DNA of 64,000 nt. Origin: Pseudobutyrivibrio sp. MD2005. Its GTDB lineage: Bacteria; Bacillota; Clostridia; Lachnospirales; Lachnospiraceae. The DNA is taken from positions 186,001-250,000 of the forward strand of contig NZ_JHXE01000001.1 in NCBI RefSeq assembly GCF_000621865.1, given 5' to 3'. Below are positions 25,714 to 34,266 of the stretch, piece by piece. The notes under the pieces are model-generated. The model was not told where the DNA came from and searched no databases. It was given only the letters and a program-made list of their open reading frames with translations. The first letter of the stretch is position 1, and each line of letters opens with the position of its first letter. Both the position numbers and the translations under genes were made by a program.

Positions 25714-26125
25714 TATCTGGCTCCGTATTATAATAATGTGCTATTTCTCGAACTAAAGACTCTAATAAGATATAATAGTCACCCACAATATCTTCAAAAT
25801 ATCTAAGAGCTACTTGACCATCGTAATCATGGGCAAGGGTGTTTCTAACTCTAAGCATATCCATCCATCTATCATCTCTGATTAGCCCAACAGAATGAGC
25901 TGATTTTAAAGTCTCCCTTGGTGAACCAGCTGCAAAATCAGTTAATCCAAATTCATTAGTAACTAATTCTTTTAACACTTTCCATGCAAGATCAAATGTC
26001 AGATTATAGTTTTGAACAGTAGCTGGTAACACAAAAGGCTCATTTATATTTGCATCTCTAGATTGTCTGAGATTAGCAAGACTTTTGCATAAGCTTTTAT
26101 ATCTATTAATATATTTGCTTTCCAT
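25706..26125 (-). CDS. HEPN-domain toxin (HepT / HI0074-like)
   Basis: A 139-residue all-helical HEPN protein. It carries the RX4HXY motif at residues 94-101 (RNTLAHDY), which in HepT toxins is the RNase active site and holds the tyrosine that the partner nucleotidyltransferase adenylylates. It also matches the nucleotidyltransferase-substrate-binding (HI0074) group. Its start overlaps the MNT gene by 20 nt. The usual model is that the MNT protein inactivates HepT. Whether this pair is active as a toxin system or only a paired housekeeping module is open. Confidence 0.78.
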   Translation of the reverse strand: MESKYINRYKSLCKSLANLRQSRDANINEPFVLPATVQNYNLTFDLAWKVLKELVTNEFGLTDFAAGSPRETLKSAHSVGLIRDDRWMDMLRVRNTLAHDYDGQVALRYFEDIVGDYYILLESLVREIAHYYNTEPDNE

Positions 26126-26393
26126 ATTTATCCATATCCTCTCTTAATTCGGGACTACATACTTCATCGTAATTAAATATATCAATTTTACGCAAAGTAG
26201 GAATGTTCTGTACTTCCTCTTCGAATAAATCAATATTGTCACAGCCGTAGATTATAAAATCTATATCACTGTATTCGGTAGCAGTGCCATTGGCGAAAGA
26301 ACCAAATAAATCAAGACGTTTTACATTATACTTGTGAGCAATATCTGTGACTCTAGTGATTATTTCTTCAATAGGCATAGTATAAACTTCCAT
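26106..26393 (-). CDS. MNT-type nucleotidyltransferase (antitoxin MntA-like)
   Basis: A 95-residue minimal nucleotidyltransferase. GSFANG starts at residue 31 and is followed by D43-I-D45, the exact GSX10DXD spacing of MntA-type adenylyltransferases. GGAGG lies 7 nt before ATG 26393, which I prefer to the internal Met6. It overlaps the HEPN gene in the common MNT-HEPN order. Confidence 0.8.
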   Translation of the reverse strand: MEVYTMPIEEIITRVTDIAHKYNVKRLDLFGSFANGTATEYSDIDFIIYGCDNIDLFEEEVQNIPTLRKIDIFNYDEVCSPELREDMDKYGKQIY

Positions 26394-26408
26394 GTTGGTG
26401 CCTCCTAT

Positions 26409-26428
26409 AATGATTACATTATATCATT
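26409..26428 (-). promoter_or_regulatory. Extended -10 promoter with overlapping palindrome for the MNT-HEPN-dus operon
   Basis: On the minus strand TGATATAAT (26418-26426) is an extended -10 box. An inverted repeat AATGAT-N8-ATCATT (26409-26428) covers it, fitting autoregulation by the toxin-antitoxin complex. Confidence 0.45.
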
Positions 26429-26485
26429 GGTAATGAGCAAAAGCATTTGCTTTCAATCGAAAATATTAATCTAATGCGAATTCAG

Positions 26486-26514
26486 TTGCCTTCCGATATA
26501 TAAGATGGTAAAAT
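26486..26514 (+). promoter_or_regulatory. Sigma70-type promoter of the ECF transporter gene
   Basis: TTGCCT (26486-26491), 17-nt spacer, TAAAAT (26509-26514). About 80 nt of leader follow before the coding start. I see no known riboswitch in it. Confidence 0.5.
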
Positions 26515-26598
26515 AAATTGCTGTTAAAAAATTAACGCTTACGCATAGTGTTACTAGGAGGAGACCATTAATAGGCTTCTACCAAAAGGAGGAAATTT

Positions 26599-27516
26599 AT
26601 GCAAAGCAACAATTCTAAGACCTATGAGCTTGTGCTCACAGCGTTATTCATTGCCATTATAGTAGCAATGGCATCAACACCACTCGGATACATTCCACTC
26701 GTAGTTATTAATGCAACCACACTTCATATTCCAGTTATCATTGGTTCATTATTCTTAGGACCAAAGAAAGGCGCATGCCTTGGAGGAGTATTTGGTATTA
26801 CAAGCTTTATTAAGAGCTCGCTTACACCAACACCTTCAGCTTTTGCGTTCTCGCCAGTGGCAGCGCTTACAATGCTTCCACATGATACAGTTGGACAGGC
26901 AGTTGCACTTGTTTTCAAGAGTACATTTATTGCAATCGTTCCAAGAATTCTCATTGGTGTAGTTCCTTACTTTGTATATGTAGGAATTAAGAAGGCAATT
27001 AGTTCAGAGAAGAAAGTTGTTTACGGTTCAATTATCAACACAATCATTTCGTTCATTATGGGCTTTGGTGTATTCGCATTCTTCAACAAGATGATCTCTG
27101 AAGGCAAGGTTGGATTTTCAACAACAGTTGCTCAGATTATTGGAGTAGTTATTGGAATCGCAGTTTTTGTAGCTATCGAGTATTTATTTATGAATAAAGA
27201 TGCAAAAGCGCTTGGATTTATCACAGCTGGTATTTCAGGTGCCATGACAAACACACTTCTTGTTATGGGAAGCATTTATGTATTTTACAGAATCCCATAC
27301 TCAGAGGTACTTCAGATTGACCCAAGCGCTCTTATGGGAGTAATTGGCGGAATCATCAGCTTTAACGGAGTTATCGAAGCAATCGTTGGTGCAGTGATTG
27401 TTTATCTTGTTGGCATCGTACTTGATAAGATTAAACCAGCAGGAGTATACTCAGGTAAAGACACCAAAATAAAGGCGGTTACACCCACAGCGACAGAAGA
27501 AAAATTAGCTCAATAA
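26599..27516 (+). CDS. ECF transporter S component, probably for pantothenate
   Basis: A 305-residue membrane protein with six or more helices. The N-terminal LVLTALFIAIIVAMASTPLGYIPL and HIPVIIGSLFLGPKKGACLGGVFGI are typical of S (substrate-binding) components of energy-coupling-factor transporters. The longer C-terminal half has extra helices. The next gene is coaBC, whose pathway starts from pantothenate, so pantothenate is the likely vitamin; this is inferred from context. The energising A/A'/T module is not in the window. AAAGGAGG precedes ATG 26599. Confidence 0.75.
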   Translation: MQSNNSKTYELVLTALFIAIIVAMASTPLGYIPLVVINATTLHIPVIIGSLFLGPKKGACLGGVFGITSFIKSSLTPTPSAFAFSPVAALTMLPHDTVGQAVALVFKSTFIAIVPRILIGVVPYFVYVGIKKAISSEKKVVYGSIINTIISFIMGFGVFAFFNKMISEGKVGFSTTVAQIIGVVIGIAVFVAIEYLFMNKDAKALGFITAGISGAMTNTLLVMGSIYVFYRIPYSEVLQIDPSALMGVIGGIISFNGVIEAIVGAVIVYLVGIVLDKIKPAGVYSGKDTKIKAVTPTATEEKLAQ

Positions 27517-27588
27517 TAGAGAGTAATTATTGAAAAAGTGTAAAGCGTAAAAACAGCAATTATATCAAAGAAATATTCGGAGGTAATT

Positions 27589-28779
27589 ATGCTAAAAGGA
27601 AAATGTGTAGTACTTGGAGTTACAGGATCTATTGCAGCATACAAGATTGCAAGTCTGGCATCAGCTCTTGTAAAACTGGGGGCAGATGTTAATGTCATCA
27701 TGACGAAAAATGCTACAAATTTCATCAACCCAATTACCTTTGAAACTTTGACTTCAAATAAATGTCTTGTGGACACCTTTGATAGAGATTTTCAGTTCAA
27801 TGTGGAACATGTAGCATTGGCAAAGCGCGCAGATATATTTATGGTTGCGCCAGCCAGTGCAAATGTCATTGGAAAGATGGCACATGGAATTGCGGATGAT
27901 ATGCTCACAACCACTATTCTGGCGGCGAAATGTAAAAAGCTTATCAGTCCTGCTATGAATACAAACATGTTTGAGAATCCAATAGTACAGGATAATATCG
28001 AAACATTACGTAAATATGGATTCGAAATAATAGAGCCAGCTAGTGGCTATCTTGCATGCGGGGATACAGGAGCTGGTAAAATGCCTGAGCCAGAAGTGTT
28101 ACTTCAGTATATTCTAAAAGAGTTGGCTCATGAGCATGATTTAGCTGGCAAGAAGGTACTTGTTACAGCAGGCCCTACAGAGGAGGCTATCGACCCTGTC
28201 AGATACATTACTAATCATAGTACTGGCAAGATGGGATACGCTATTGCAAAGGCTGCAATGGAGCGTGGCGCAGATGTCACTCTTGTAACTGGACCAGTTG
28301 CACTTGAACCACCAATGTTTGTAGATGTTGTTAAGATAAGAAGTGCTGCTGAAATGGCTGAAGCAGTTAAGGCTAAAGCCGGGGAGTGTGATATAATCAT
28401 AAAGAGTGCAGCAGTAGCAGATTATCGACCAAAAACAGTAGCTAGTGAGAAGATTAAAAAGAAGGACTCAGAAGATGCTAGAATAGAGCTAGAGCGCACA
28501 GAGGACATATTATCATATTTAGGTGCTCATAAGAGAAAAGACCAGTTTATTTGCGGATTTTCTATGGAAACGGAAAACATGCTGGAGAATTCCAAAAAGA
28601 AACTGGCAAAGAAAAATGTTGATATGATAGTAGCGAACAATCTTAAGACCCAGGGGGCTGGATTTGGAACCGACACTAACGTGGTGACTATCATCATGTC
28701 AGATGAGACTTGGCAGCTGCCAATCATGTCAAAAGAAGAAGTAGCAAATGCTATTTTCGATAGTATTTTAGGGAAATAA
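27589..28779 (+). CDS. coaBC: Phosphopantothenoylcysteine decarboxylase/synthase
   Basis: A 396-residue bifunctional CoA enzyme. Residues 1 to about 180 are the FMN decarboxylase CoaC: GVTGSIAAYKIASLASAL, VAPASANVIGKMAHGIADD and SPAMNTNMFENPI. Residues about 185-396 are the synthase CoaB: VLVTAGPTEEAIDPVRYITNHSTGKMGYAIA, IIKSAAVADYRP and the lysine-rich KIKKK motif. It makes 4'-phosphopantetheine from 4'-phosphopantothenate and cysteine. RBS GGAGG. It is paired with the ECF gene and followed by a terminator. Confidence 0.95.
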   Translation: MLKGKCVVLGVTGSIAAYKIASLASALVKLGADVNVIMTKNATNFINPITFETLTSNKCLVDTFDRDFQFNVEHVALAKRADIFMVAPASANVIGKMAHGIADDMLTTTILAAKCKKLISPAMNTNMFENPIVQDNIETLRKYGFEIIEPASGYLACGDTGAGKMPEPEVLLQYILKELAHEHDLAGKKVLVTAGPTEEAIDPVRYITNHSTGKMGYAIAKAAMERGADVTLVTGPVALEPPMFVDVVKIRSAAEMAEAVKAKAGECDIIIKSAAVADYRPKTVASEKIKKKDSEDARIELERTEDILSYLGAHKRKDQFICGFSMETENMLENSKKKLAKKNVDMIVANNLKTQGAGFGTDTNVVTIIMSDETWQLPIMSKEEVANAIFDSILGK

Positions 28780-28801
28780 TTAAAAATGTATCTATACGGG
28801 G

Positions 28802-28836
28802 GTAACTTTCAAGTAGAAAGTTGCCCCTTTTATGCT
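28802..28836 (+). terminator. Intrinsic terminator after coaBC
   Basis: GGGGTAACTTTC (28803-28814) pairs with GAAAGTTGCCCC (28820-28831, one G-U), then TTTT. Confidence 0.8.
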
Positions 28837-28875
28837 ATACTAGATGTGATTGAAAATATTAAAGGAGGCAATGTT

Positions 28876-29898
28876 ATGGTAGGAGGCTTATTAGGCACAA
28901 TAGTAGTTATCCTTGTAATAATCATTGGATTAGGAGTACGAATTGTTCCTCAGGGATACGTATTTGTCATTGAAAGATTAGGTAGATATCATGAGACACT
29001 TGGTCCTGGTTTTCACGTAATCATTCCAGTATTTGATCGTGTATCAAAAAAGGTTTCATTAAAGGAACAGGTTGCTGATTTTCCACCACAGGATGTTATC
29101 ACTAAGGATAACGTTATCATGAAGATTGATACAGTAGTTTATTTTAAGGTTCAGGATCCAAAGCTTTATGCTTATGGTGCTGAGCGCCCAATTTTAGCTC
29201 TTGAGAATCTTACAGCTACAACACTTCGTAACCTTGTTGGTGAGCTCGAGCTTGATCAGACACTTACATCTCGTGACAATATCAACGCTAGAATGCAGGG
29301 AATTCTTGATGAGGCTACTGATCCTTGGGGTATCAAGGTTGGCCGTGTTGAGTTAAAGAACATCATTCCACCTGAAGAGATTCAGCGTTCAATGGAGAAG
29401 CAGATGAAGGCTGAGCGTGATCGTCGTGAGACATTACTTGAGGCTGAAGGACATAAGCAGGCATCAATCACTCGTGCAGAAGGTGATAAGCAGGCACTTG
29501 TTTTAAAGGCTGAGGCTGAAAGAGATGCAGCCATTGCTAGAGCAACAGGTCAGGCTGAATCTATCCGTCTTGTATACGAGGCAGAAGCTCGTGGTATCGA
29601 GATGTTAAAGGATGCTAATATTGATGAGAGAGTTCTTCTTATCAAGAAGCTTGAAGCTCTCGAGAAAATGGGAGATGGTCGTGCTACTAAGATTGTTGTT
29701 CCTACAGAGCTTGCAGGTGCAGCAGCAGATCTTACATTCAAGACAGAGATGTTAGGCTTTGGCAATAACACACCAGTTGATAATTCACCTGCCAAAAAGC
29801 CAGCAGCATCAAAGGCTGATCCTTGTTGTGATGATGCAGATAAAGGAAAGACTACACAGCATTTTGCTAAAGAGCATCAGGATTTTGATAATATTTAA
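28876..29898 (+). CDS. SPFH/band 7 (stomatin-like) membrane protein
   Basis: A 340-residue protein with one N-terminal membrane helix (MVGGLLGTIVVILVIIIGLGV), an SPFH domain (RIVPQGYVFVIERLGRYHETLGPGFHVIIPVFDRV to about residue 190) and a long Ala/Glu-rich coiled coil (RRETLLEAEGHKQASITRAEG). It resembles QmcA/stomatin, which forms large membrane assemblies. An upstream in-frame start at 28786 lies before the previous terminator, whereas AGGAGG before 28876 is correct. The tail contains a CC pair (ADPCCDDADK). No NfeD partner is adjacent. Confidence 0.88.
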   Translation: MVGGLLGTIVVILVIIIGLGVRIVPQGYVFVIERLGRYHETLGPGFHVIIPVFDRVSKKVSLKEQVADFPPQDVITKDNVIMKIDTVVYFKVQDPKLYAYGAERPILALENLTATTLRNLVGELELDQTLTSRDNINARMQGILDEATDPWGIKVGRVELKNIIPPEEIQRSMEKQMKAERDRRETLLEAEGHKQASITRAEGDKQALVLKAEAERDAAIARATGQAESIRLVYEAEARGIEMLKDANIDERVLLIKKLEALEKMGDGRATKIVVPTELAGAAADLTFKTEMLGFGNNTPVDNSPAKKPAASKADPCCDDADKGKTTQHFAKEHQDFDNI

Positions 29899-29907
29899 AA
29901 TGATTTC

Positions 29908-29941
29908 AAAAAGTTTGTCGGGAAACCGGCAAACTTTTTTT
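29908..29941 (+). terminator. Intrinsic terminator after the band 7 gene
   Basis: AAAAAGTTTGTCGG (29908-29921) pairs with CCGGCAAACTTTTT (29926-29939) around GAAA; T-run follows. Confidence 0.85.
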
Positions 29942-29949
29942 ATTTTATA

Positions 29950-29998
29950 TTGACATAAAAAAATACCTATGCTATAAGTGTATTAGGACACGTAATAC
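29950..29998 (+). promoter_or_regulatory. Promoter and operator of the YtrA-type ABC operon
   Basis: TTGACA (29950-29955), 17-nt spacer, TATAAG (29973-29978). Directly after it GTATTA-N7-TAATAC (29980-29998) forms an inverted repeat covering the transcription start, as expected for a GntR/YtrA repressor acting on its own operon. Confidence 0.7.
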
Positions 29999-30019
29999 AG
30001 CTAATAGAGGAGGTATTAG

Positions 30020-30406
30020 ATGATCCAATTAAACTATAGGGATTCTAAGCCAATCTATGAGCAGATTAAGGACGGTTTGAGACGATTAGTTGTTACTGGA
30101 GCCATTAAAAAGGATGAAAAGTTCCCAAGTGTCAGGGAATTGGCTACCAGCTTATCAATCAATCCAAACACAATCCAAAAGGCTTATAGAGAATTAGAGC
30201 AGGAAGGTTACATTTACACTATTGCAGGTAAGGGCAGTTATGCGGCGGAAAAAGCTGACGTTACCTCTGGGAGGAATGAAGAATTGATGAAAGAATTCGA
30301 TGAGATTGTAAAGGAACTTCTGTATCTATGCGAAGATAAGGATATTCTTATCAAGCGAATTGAAGAACTAGCGAAGGGAGGGGCAGATGATGATAGAAGT
30401 AAATAA
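30020..30406 (+). CDS. GntR family regulator, YtrA subfamily
   Basis: A 128-residue short GntR repressor: winged helix (KPIYEQIKDGLRRLVVTGAIKKDEKFPSVRELATSLSINPNTIQKAYRELEQEGYIYTIAGKGSYAA) and a small helical dimerisation tail, without a large effector domain. This is the YtrA pattern, always with ABC transporter genes. Its 3' end overlaps the ATPase gene by 20 nt. The inducing signal is unknown; relatives respond to cell envelope stress or antibiotics. Confidence 0.88.
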   Translation: MIQLNYRDSKPIYEQIKDGLRRLVVTGAIKKDEKFPSVRELATSLSINPNTIQKAYRELEQEGYIYTIAGKGSYAAEKADVTSGRNEELMKEFDEIVKELLYLCEDKDILIKRIEELAKGGADDDRSK

Positions 30407-31289
30407 TGTTACTAAGAAATTCGGTGACTTTGCTGCCCTGGACCAACTTAATATGCATGTAGAGCGAGGTGCTATTTATGGTCTTGTGGGACCAAATGGT
30501 GCTGGCAAATCCACAATCATTCGCCATCTATGCGGTGTTTACAAGCAGGATAGCGGTAGCGTCACTATAGATGGAGAGCCTGTATATGAAAATGAAAAGT
30601 TAAAGCAGCGTTACGCTGTAATACCTGACGAGATTTTCTATTTTACTCAGGCCAACACACTGGATATGATGAAGTATTACAAAGGCTTATATCCAAAGTT
30701 TGACGAGGCACTTTTCAAGAAAATTCTCGAGTGCTTCCCAGAAGTAAATCCTAAGAAAATGGTTCGTACACTTTCTAAAGGTATGCAAAAACAAGTGGCA
30801 TTTATGCTTTCTATAGCATCTCGCCCAGAGCTTATGATTTTGGATGAGCCAGTAGATGGTCTGGATCCAGTTATGAGACGTCAGATGTGGAGCTTAATCA
30901 TGTCTGATGTAGCAGAAAATGGTCTTACAGTACTTGTAAGCTCACATAACCTTAGAGAGCTTGAAGATGTATGTGACCACGTAGGAATTATGAATCATGG
31001 CAAGATTCTCATTGAGAGATCTCTTGATGAATTGCAGACATCCATTACAAAGATTCAGATAGCATTTGATGGCGATATGCCAGCGCTACCTGAGGATATA
31101 AAGGTTCTTAAGAAAATTACAACAGGACGTGTTCATACACTGATTGTAAAGGGAGAGCCTAGAGCTGCAGAAAGAGCTATAGGAGCAATGAATCCTATTC
31201 TTATGGATGTATTGCCACTTACTCTTGAAGAGATATTCATTTACGAGTTAGGAGGTGAGAATTATGCAGTCAAAGACATCATTTTTTAA
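30387..31289 (+). CDS. ABC transporter ATP-binding protein
   Basis: A 300-residue ATPase. Walker A GPNGAGKST, signature LSKGMQKQVAF, Walker B LMILDEPVDGLDP and the H-loop SSHN are in order. The signature has LSKGM instead of LSGGQ, common in the YtrB/BcrA-type subgroup. It pairs with the next membrane protein to form a likely exporter. It overlaps the regulator at its 5' end and the permease at its 3' end. Confidence 0.9.
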   Translation: MMIEVNNVTKKFGDFAALDQLNMHVERGAIYGLVGPNGAGKSTIIRHLCGVYKQDSGSVTIDGEPVYENEKLKQRYAVIPDEIFYFTQANTLDMMKYYKGLYPKFDEALFKKILECFPEVNPKKMVRTLSKGMQKQVAFMLSIASRPELMILDEPVDGLDPVMRRQMWSLIMSDVAENGLTVLVSSHNLRELEDVCDHVGIMNHGKILIERSLDELQTSITKIQIAFDGDMPALPEDIKVLKKITTGRVHTLIVKGEPRAAERAIGAMNPILMDVLPLTLEEIFIYELGGENYAVKDIIF

Positions 31290-33255
31290 CTTTACAGTGT
31301 TTAAAAAGAACATCAGTAGGACATGGATAGTTGGCTTGCTATATTTCATCATCTTAACATTAATGCAGCCAGTTGCATTTATTATTCAAATGGCGCATTT
31401 TGAAGAGTATTGGTATTCAGATTCTGGATATACCAGAACAGCATGTTTATATGAGTCATATGCATATAGACCAAATGCTTATATTGCCTGTATCGTGGCA
31501 ATAGTTGTGGCTGGCCTTACATTTAAGTATTTATTCTTCAAAAGAGATAATTACATGGTTCATGCCTTTCCAGTAAGTAGAAAGAGCTTATTCTTTAGCG
31601 GATTTCTTTCAAGTTCGGTGGTAGCCACTGTGCCACTTATACTAAACGGTATTGTCATGACTATAGTGGCAGCGGCAGAGCACGCTTATGCATTTGATGC
31701 GATATGGTATTGGACATTGATTGGCGTTGTATCGGTGGAATTATTCCTTGCCATAGCAATCTTTTCACTTATGACATCAGGACAGATTGCTACAGCTGTA
31801 GTGTTCTATATCATATTTAATTACCTTTATTTCCTGATTGAATTAGCATTTAGATTAATGGCAAGCTTACTGTTATTTGGTATGAGTGAATCGTTAACTA
31901 GCATCAGCTTTACACCATTCTCTCCAGTAGTTTTTATTGATAACAATTGTATGGTATCAACATATAAAACTTACGATGAGCTTGGAATGATTAAAACATT
32001 TACTCATTCTTTAGATGGTGGAAAATACATAGCCTGTTATGCAGCAGTAGCAGTAGTGCTTTTAATAGTTGCTTACCTATTATATAAGTTCAAAAAGCTT
32101 GAAACGGTTCAGGATTTTATCTCTGTTCCTTTCTTGAAGCCAGTATTTGCCGTAGGCGTATCATTCTTTGTTTCAATGGTAGCTGGTGCATTTGTAGCAG
32201 GATTAGTTGATTCTATTCATTATCAGACTTATAACAGTAGATTTACTATTGCTATAGTCGCAACACTTATAATTGGTTGTATTATTTTCTTAGCGACACA
32301 AATGATGATAGAAAAAACTGTCAGGGTATTTTCAGCAAAACGCTTTGGAATGATGGTTGGATATACTGTGGCAGCTCTTGTAGCCATGGTTCTTATTAGA
32401 GCTGATGTATTTAAGGTGGAAAATAAAATCCCTAGTGCAAACGATATTGCTTGGGTAGGTATTCAATCTAATTACACAATGGTTTTCACCGATGAAGACG
32501 ATATTCTATCAGTAAGGGAGCTACATAAAGGATTTCTTGCAGATAAGCAGGAAATTAGGGATGTAAATGTGTTGTACAAAGATGTTCCTGGTGGCAACTT
32601 TACAATTAAGTACAAGCTTAAGAATGGCAAGGTCATTCTACGTTCTTATGCAGTAGTGGATACAAAGTCTGATATGGTAAGCGAAGCTTATGTATCAGCA
32701 ACACAGCCAATCCTTGATTATCTTAATAATCCAGCTCAAATTAAAGAGCATATTATTGGAAATATCTGGAACAACTGTGATATTAAAGAAATGAGCTTTA
32801 GCACATATACATATGATGAAAACCTTAATGATTTCGTTAGCAATTGGGAAAGCTTCGATTATCTCACAGAAAGAGAGAAGAAAGCCAAGTTCAAGAAAGT
32901 ATATGATGCTGTGCTTAAGGATATCGATGAAGGAAATCTTTTCACAACAAGCTTTGGAGAAGACAATTACAATCCTGAAATTGATGATCAGTTGTACAAC
33001 GACTTTAGTTTCACTGTATCTAACAAAAAGATACCATATTTCTCTGATGAGGATACCTATTGGGATTACCAATATATGGACCCAGAACCAACCTATGAGA
33101 GAAATATTTATGCAGCACTTACAAGAAAGTGCACAAATACATTAAAGGCCTTAAAGGACGAAGGATTCTATTATGATGACAGCGAAATCCTTACCTACGA
33201 GGAGTACAATAAGGCTATGGGTAATCCAGTAGGGGAAGGCCCAATATTATACTAA
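31264..33255 (+). CDS. ABC-2 type permease-like membrane protein
   Basis: A 663-residue membrane protein. GGAGGTGAG sits before ATG 31264 (MQSKTSFFNFTVFKKN), preferred to GTG 31255. The first 400 residues have about ten hydrophobic helices (YFIILTLMQPVAFIIQM, AYIACIVAIVVAGLTFKYLF, and others). The last 230 residues are hydrophilic and acidic, probably one large exposed domain. It overlaps the ATPase gene by 26 nt. This long form is typical of YtrA-associated permeases in Lachnospiraceae. Substrate unknown. Confidence 0.75.
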   Translation: MQSKTSFFNFTVFKKNISRTWIVGLLYFIILTLMQPVAFIIQMAHFEEYWYSDSGYTRTACLYESYAYRPNAYIACIVAIVVAGLTFKYLFFKRDNYMVHAFPVSRKSLFFSGFLSSSVVATVPLILNGIVMTIVAAAEHAYAFDAIWYWTLIGVVSVELFLAIAIFSLMTSGQIATAVVFYIIFNYLYFLIELAFRLMASLLLFGMSESLTSISFTPFSPVVFIDNNCMVSTYKTYDELGMIKTFTHSLDGGKYIACYAAVAVVLLIVAYLLYKFKKLETVQDFISVPFLKPVFAVGVSFFVSMVAGAFVAGLVDSIHYQTYNSRFTIAIVATLIIGCIIFLATQMMIEKTVRVFSAKRFGMMVGYTVAALVAMVLIRADVFKVENKIPSANDIAWVGIQSNYTMVFTDEDDILSVRELHKGFLADKQEIRDVNVLYKDVPGGNFTIKYKLKNGKVILRSYAVVDTKSDMVSEAYVSATQPILDYLNNPAQIKEHIIGNIWNNCDIKEMSFSTYTYDENLNDFVSNWESFDYLTEREKKAKFKKVYDAVLKDIDEGNLFTTSFGEDNYNPEIDDQLYNDFSFTVSNKKIPYFSDEDTYWDYQYMDPEPTYERNIYAALTRKCTNTLKALKDEGFYYDDSEILTYEEYNKAMGNPVGEGPILY

Positions 33256-33291
33256 ATTGCTTATTTCTTAATTCTCTATCCAATTTTAAAC

Positions 33292-33327
33292 GAGAACTAT
33301 TCTCTCCTAATCAAATGAATAGTTCTC
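33292..33327 (+). terminator. Inverted repeat after the ABC permease gene
   Basis: Perfect 11-bp inverted repeat GAGAACTATTC/GAATAGTTCTC (33292-33302 and 33317-33327) with a 14-nt loop. No strong T-run follows, so it is either a weak terminator or an mRNA-end hairpin. Confidence 0.4.
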
Positions 33328-33366
33328 AAAATTCTCTAACATCTCAAGGACCTCTCAACCTTGGGA

Positions 33367-33405
33367 TACAAAAAGACCAGACACCATTAAGATGTCTGGT
33401 CTTTT
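33367..33405. terminator. Bidirectional terminator between ABC operon and PTS antiterminator
   Basis: AAAGACCAGACA (33372-33383) pairs with TGTCTGGTCTTT (33393-33404), with T-rich sequence on the plus side and a short T-run on the minus side. It serves two convergent genes. Confidence 0.8.
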
Positions 33406-33409
33406 ATTG

Positions 33410-34246
33410 TTATCCTTCAAGAACTTCAGCCTTAACTCTTTCAATATGCATTGCAAGATATCCAATCTCCAGATCGTCTGTAGGGGAACCAAGACTCTTG
33501 CTGAGTTCATGGCATATCTGGGATGCAATATTGAACGATTCAGGGAATTTGCTTGATACATATTCGTTCATGTCAATTTTTAAAGATTCGTGCTGCTGAA
33601 TTCGTACGACCATGTATCGTATATGATTCATCATTCGATTATATGAAAATGAATCGCTCGGTATAGTACGTCCTGTCACTTCTTCTAGCGCATTAATGCA
33701 TTTTCTTACTGCATTGGCAGTCTCTACTGTCTGAGAGAGCTTGTCCTGGGAAGTTGCAGAATGAATATGCATTGCAACATAGCCAATCTCATCATCAGAA
33801 ATATCTAAGCCTAGGTTGTCCTTTAGGAGCTGTCTAACATATTCTGCCGCTTTATACTCATTGTGAAAGAGTATTTTGATATCGTTTAAAAGAGGGTTTG
33901 AAATTTGGTCATTGTTTTCAATTCTTTTGGCAGAAAACTCCAAATGATCAGCCATAGGAAAGACGATGTTGTGATCCACATGCTCAAATGTCTCTTCCGC
34001 ATGCTGCAATACAGCTTCAGCAATATCTAAGTACACGGGATCGACATGCTTAATAATGTCTTTAACATCACCACGCTCAGATGTATCTGAAAGGGAAAAG
34101 ACTTTACAATCATCTGTAACGTTAAGGGCCTGGGTAGGCTTCATATCGAAGCCTATACCCTTACCCATAACTAAATATTCAGCTAATTCATCAGTTTCAA
34201 CGGCTATAACCGAATTGTGATTCAACACTTTTTTTACTTTATACAT
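33410..34246 (-). CDS. BglG/LicT-family transcriptional antiterminator (GlcT-like)
   Basis: A 278-residue antiterminator: N-terminal RNA-binding domain (MYKVKKVLNHNSVIAVETDELAEYLVMGKGIGF) followed by two PTS regulation domains with histidines (HAEETFEHVDHNIVFPMADHLEF; YVAMHIHSAT; IGYLAMHIERVKAE). It is 20 nt downstream of the PTS gene. The leader of that gene has a hairpin terminator overlapped by a smaller hairpin, so it likely allows read-through when the PTS sugar is present. The start has no clear Shine-Dalgarno; ATG 34246 is chosen by homology. Confidence 0.88.
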   Translation of the reverse strand: MYKVKKVLNHNSVIAVETDELAEYLVMGKGIGFDMKPTQALNVTDDCKVFSLSDTSERGDVKDIIKHVDPVYLDIAEAVLQHAEETFEHVDHNIVFPMADHLEFSAKRIENNDQISNPLLNDIKILFHNEYKAAEYVRQLLKDNLGLDISDDEIGYVAMHIHSATSQDKLSQTVETANAVRKCINALEEVTGRTIPSDSFSYNRMMNHIRYMVVRIQQHESLKIDMNEYVSSKFPESFNIASQICHELSKSLGSPTDDLEIGYLAMHIERVKAEVLEG

Positions 34247-34266
34247 AATCAAACATTTTAACGTGT

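Noticed and set aside
26515-26598. Vitamin riboswitch in the leader of the ECF gene
   Set aside because: The leader is only about 80 nt and has no recognisable riboswitch core.
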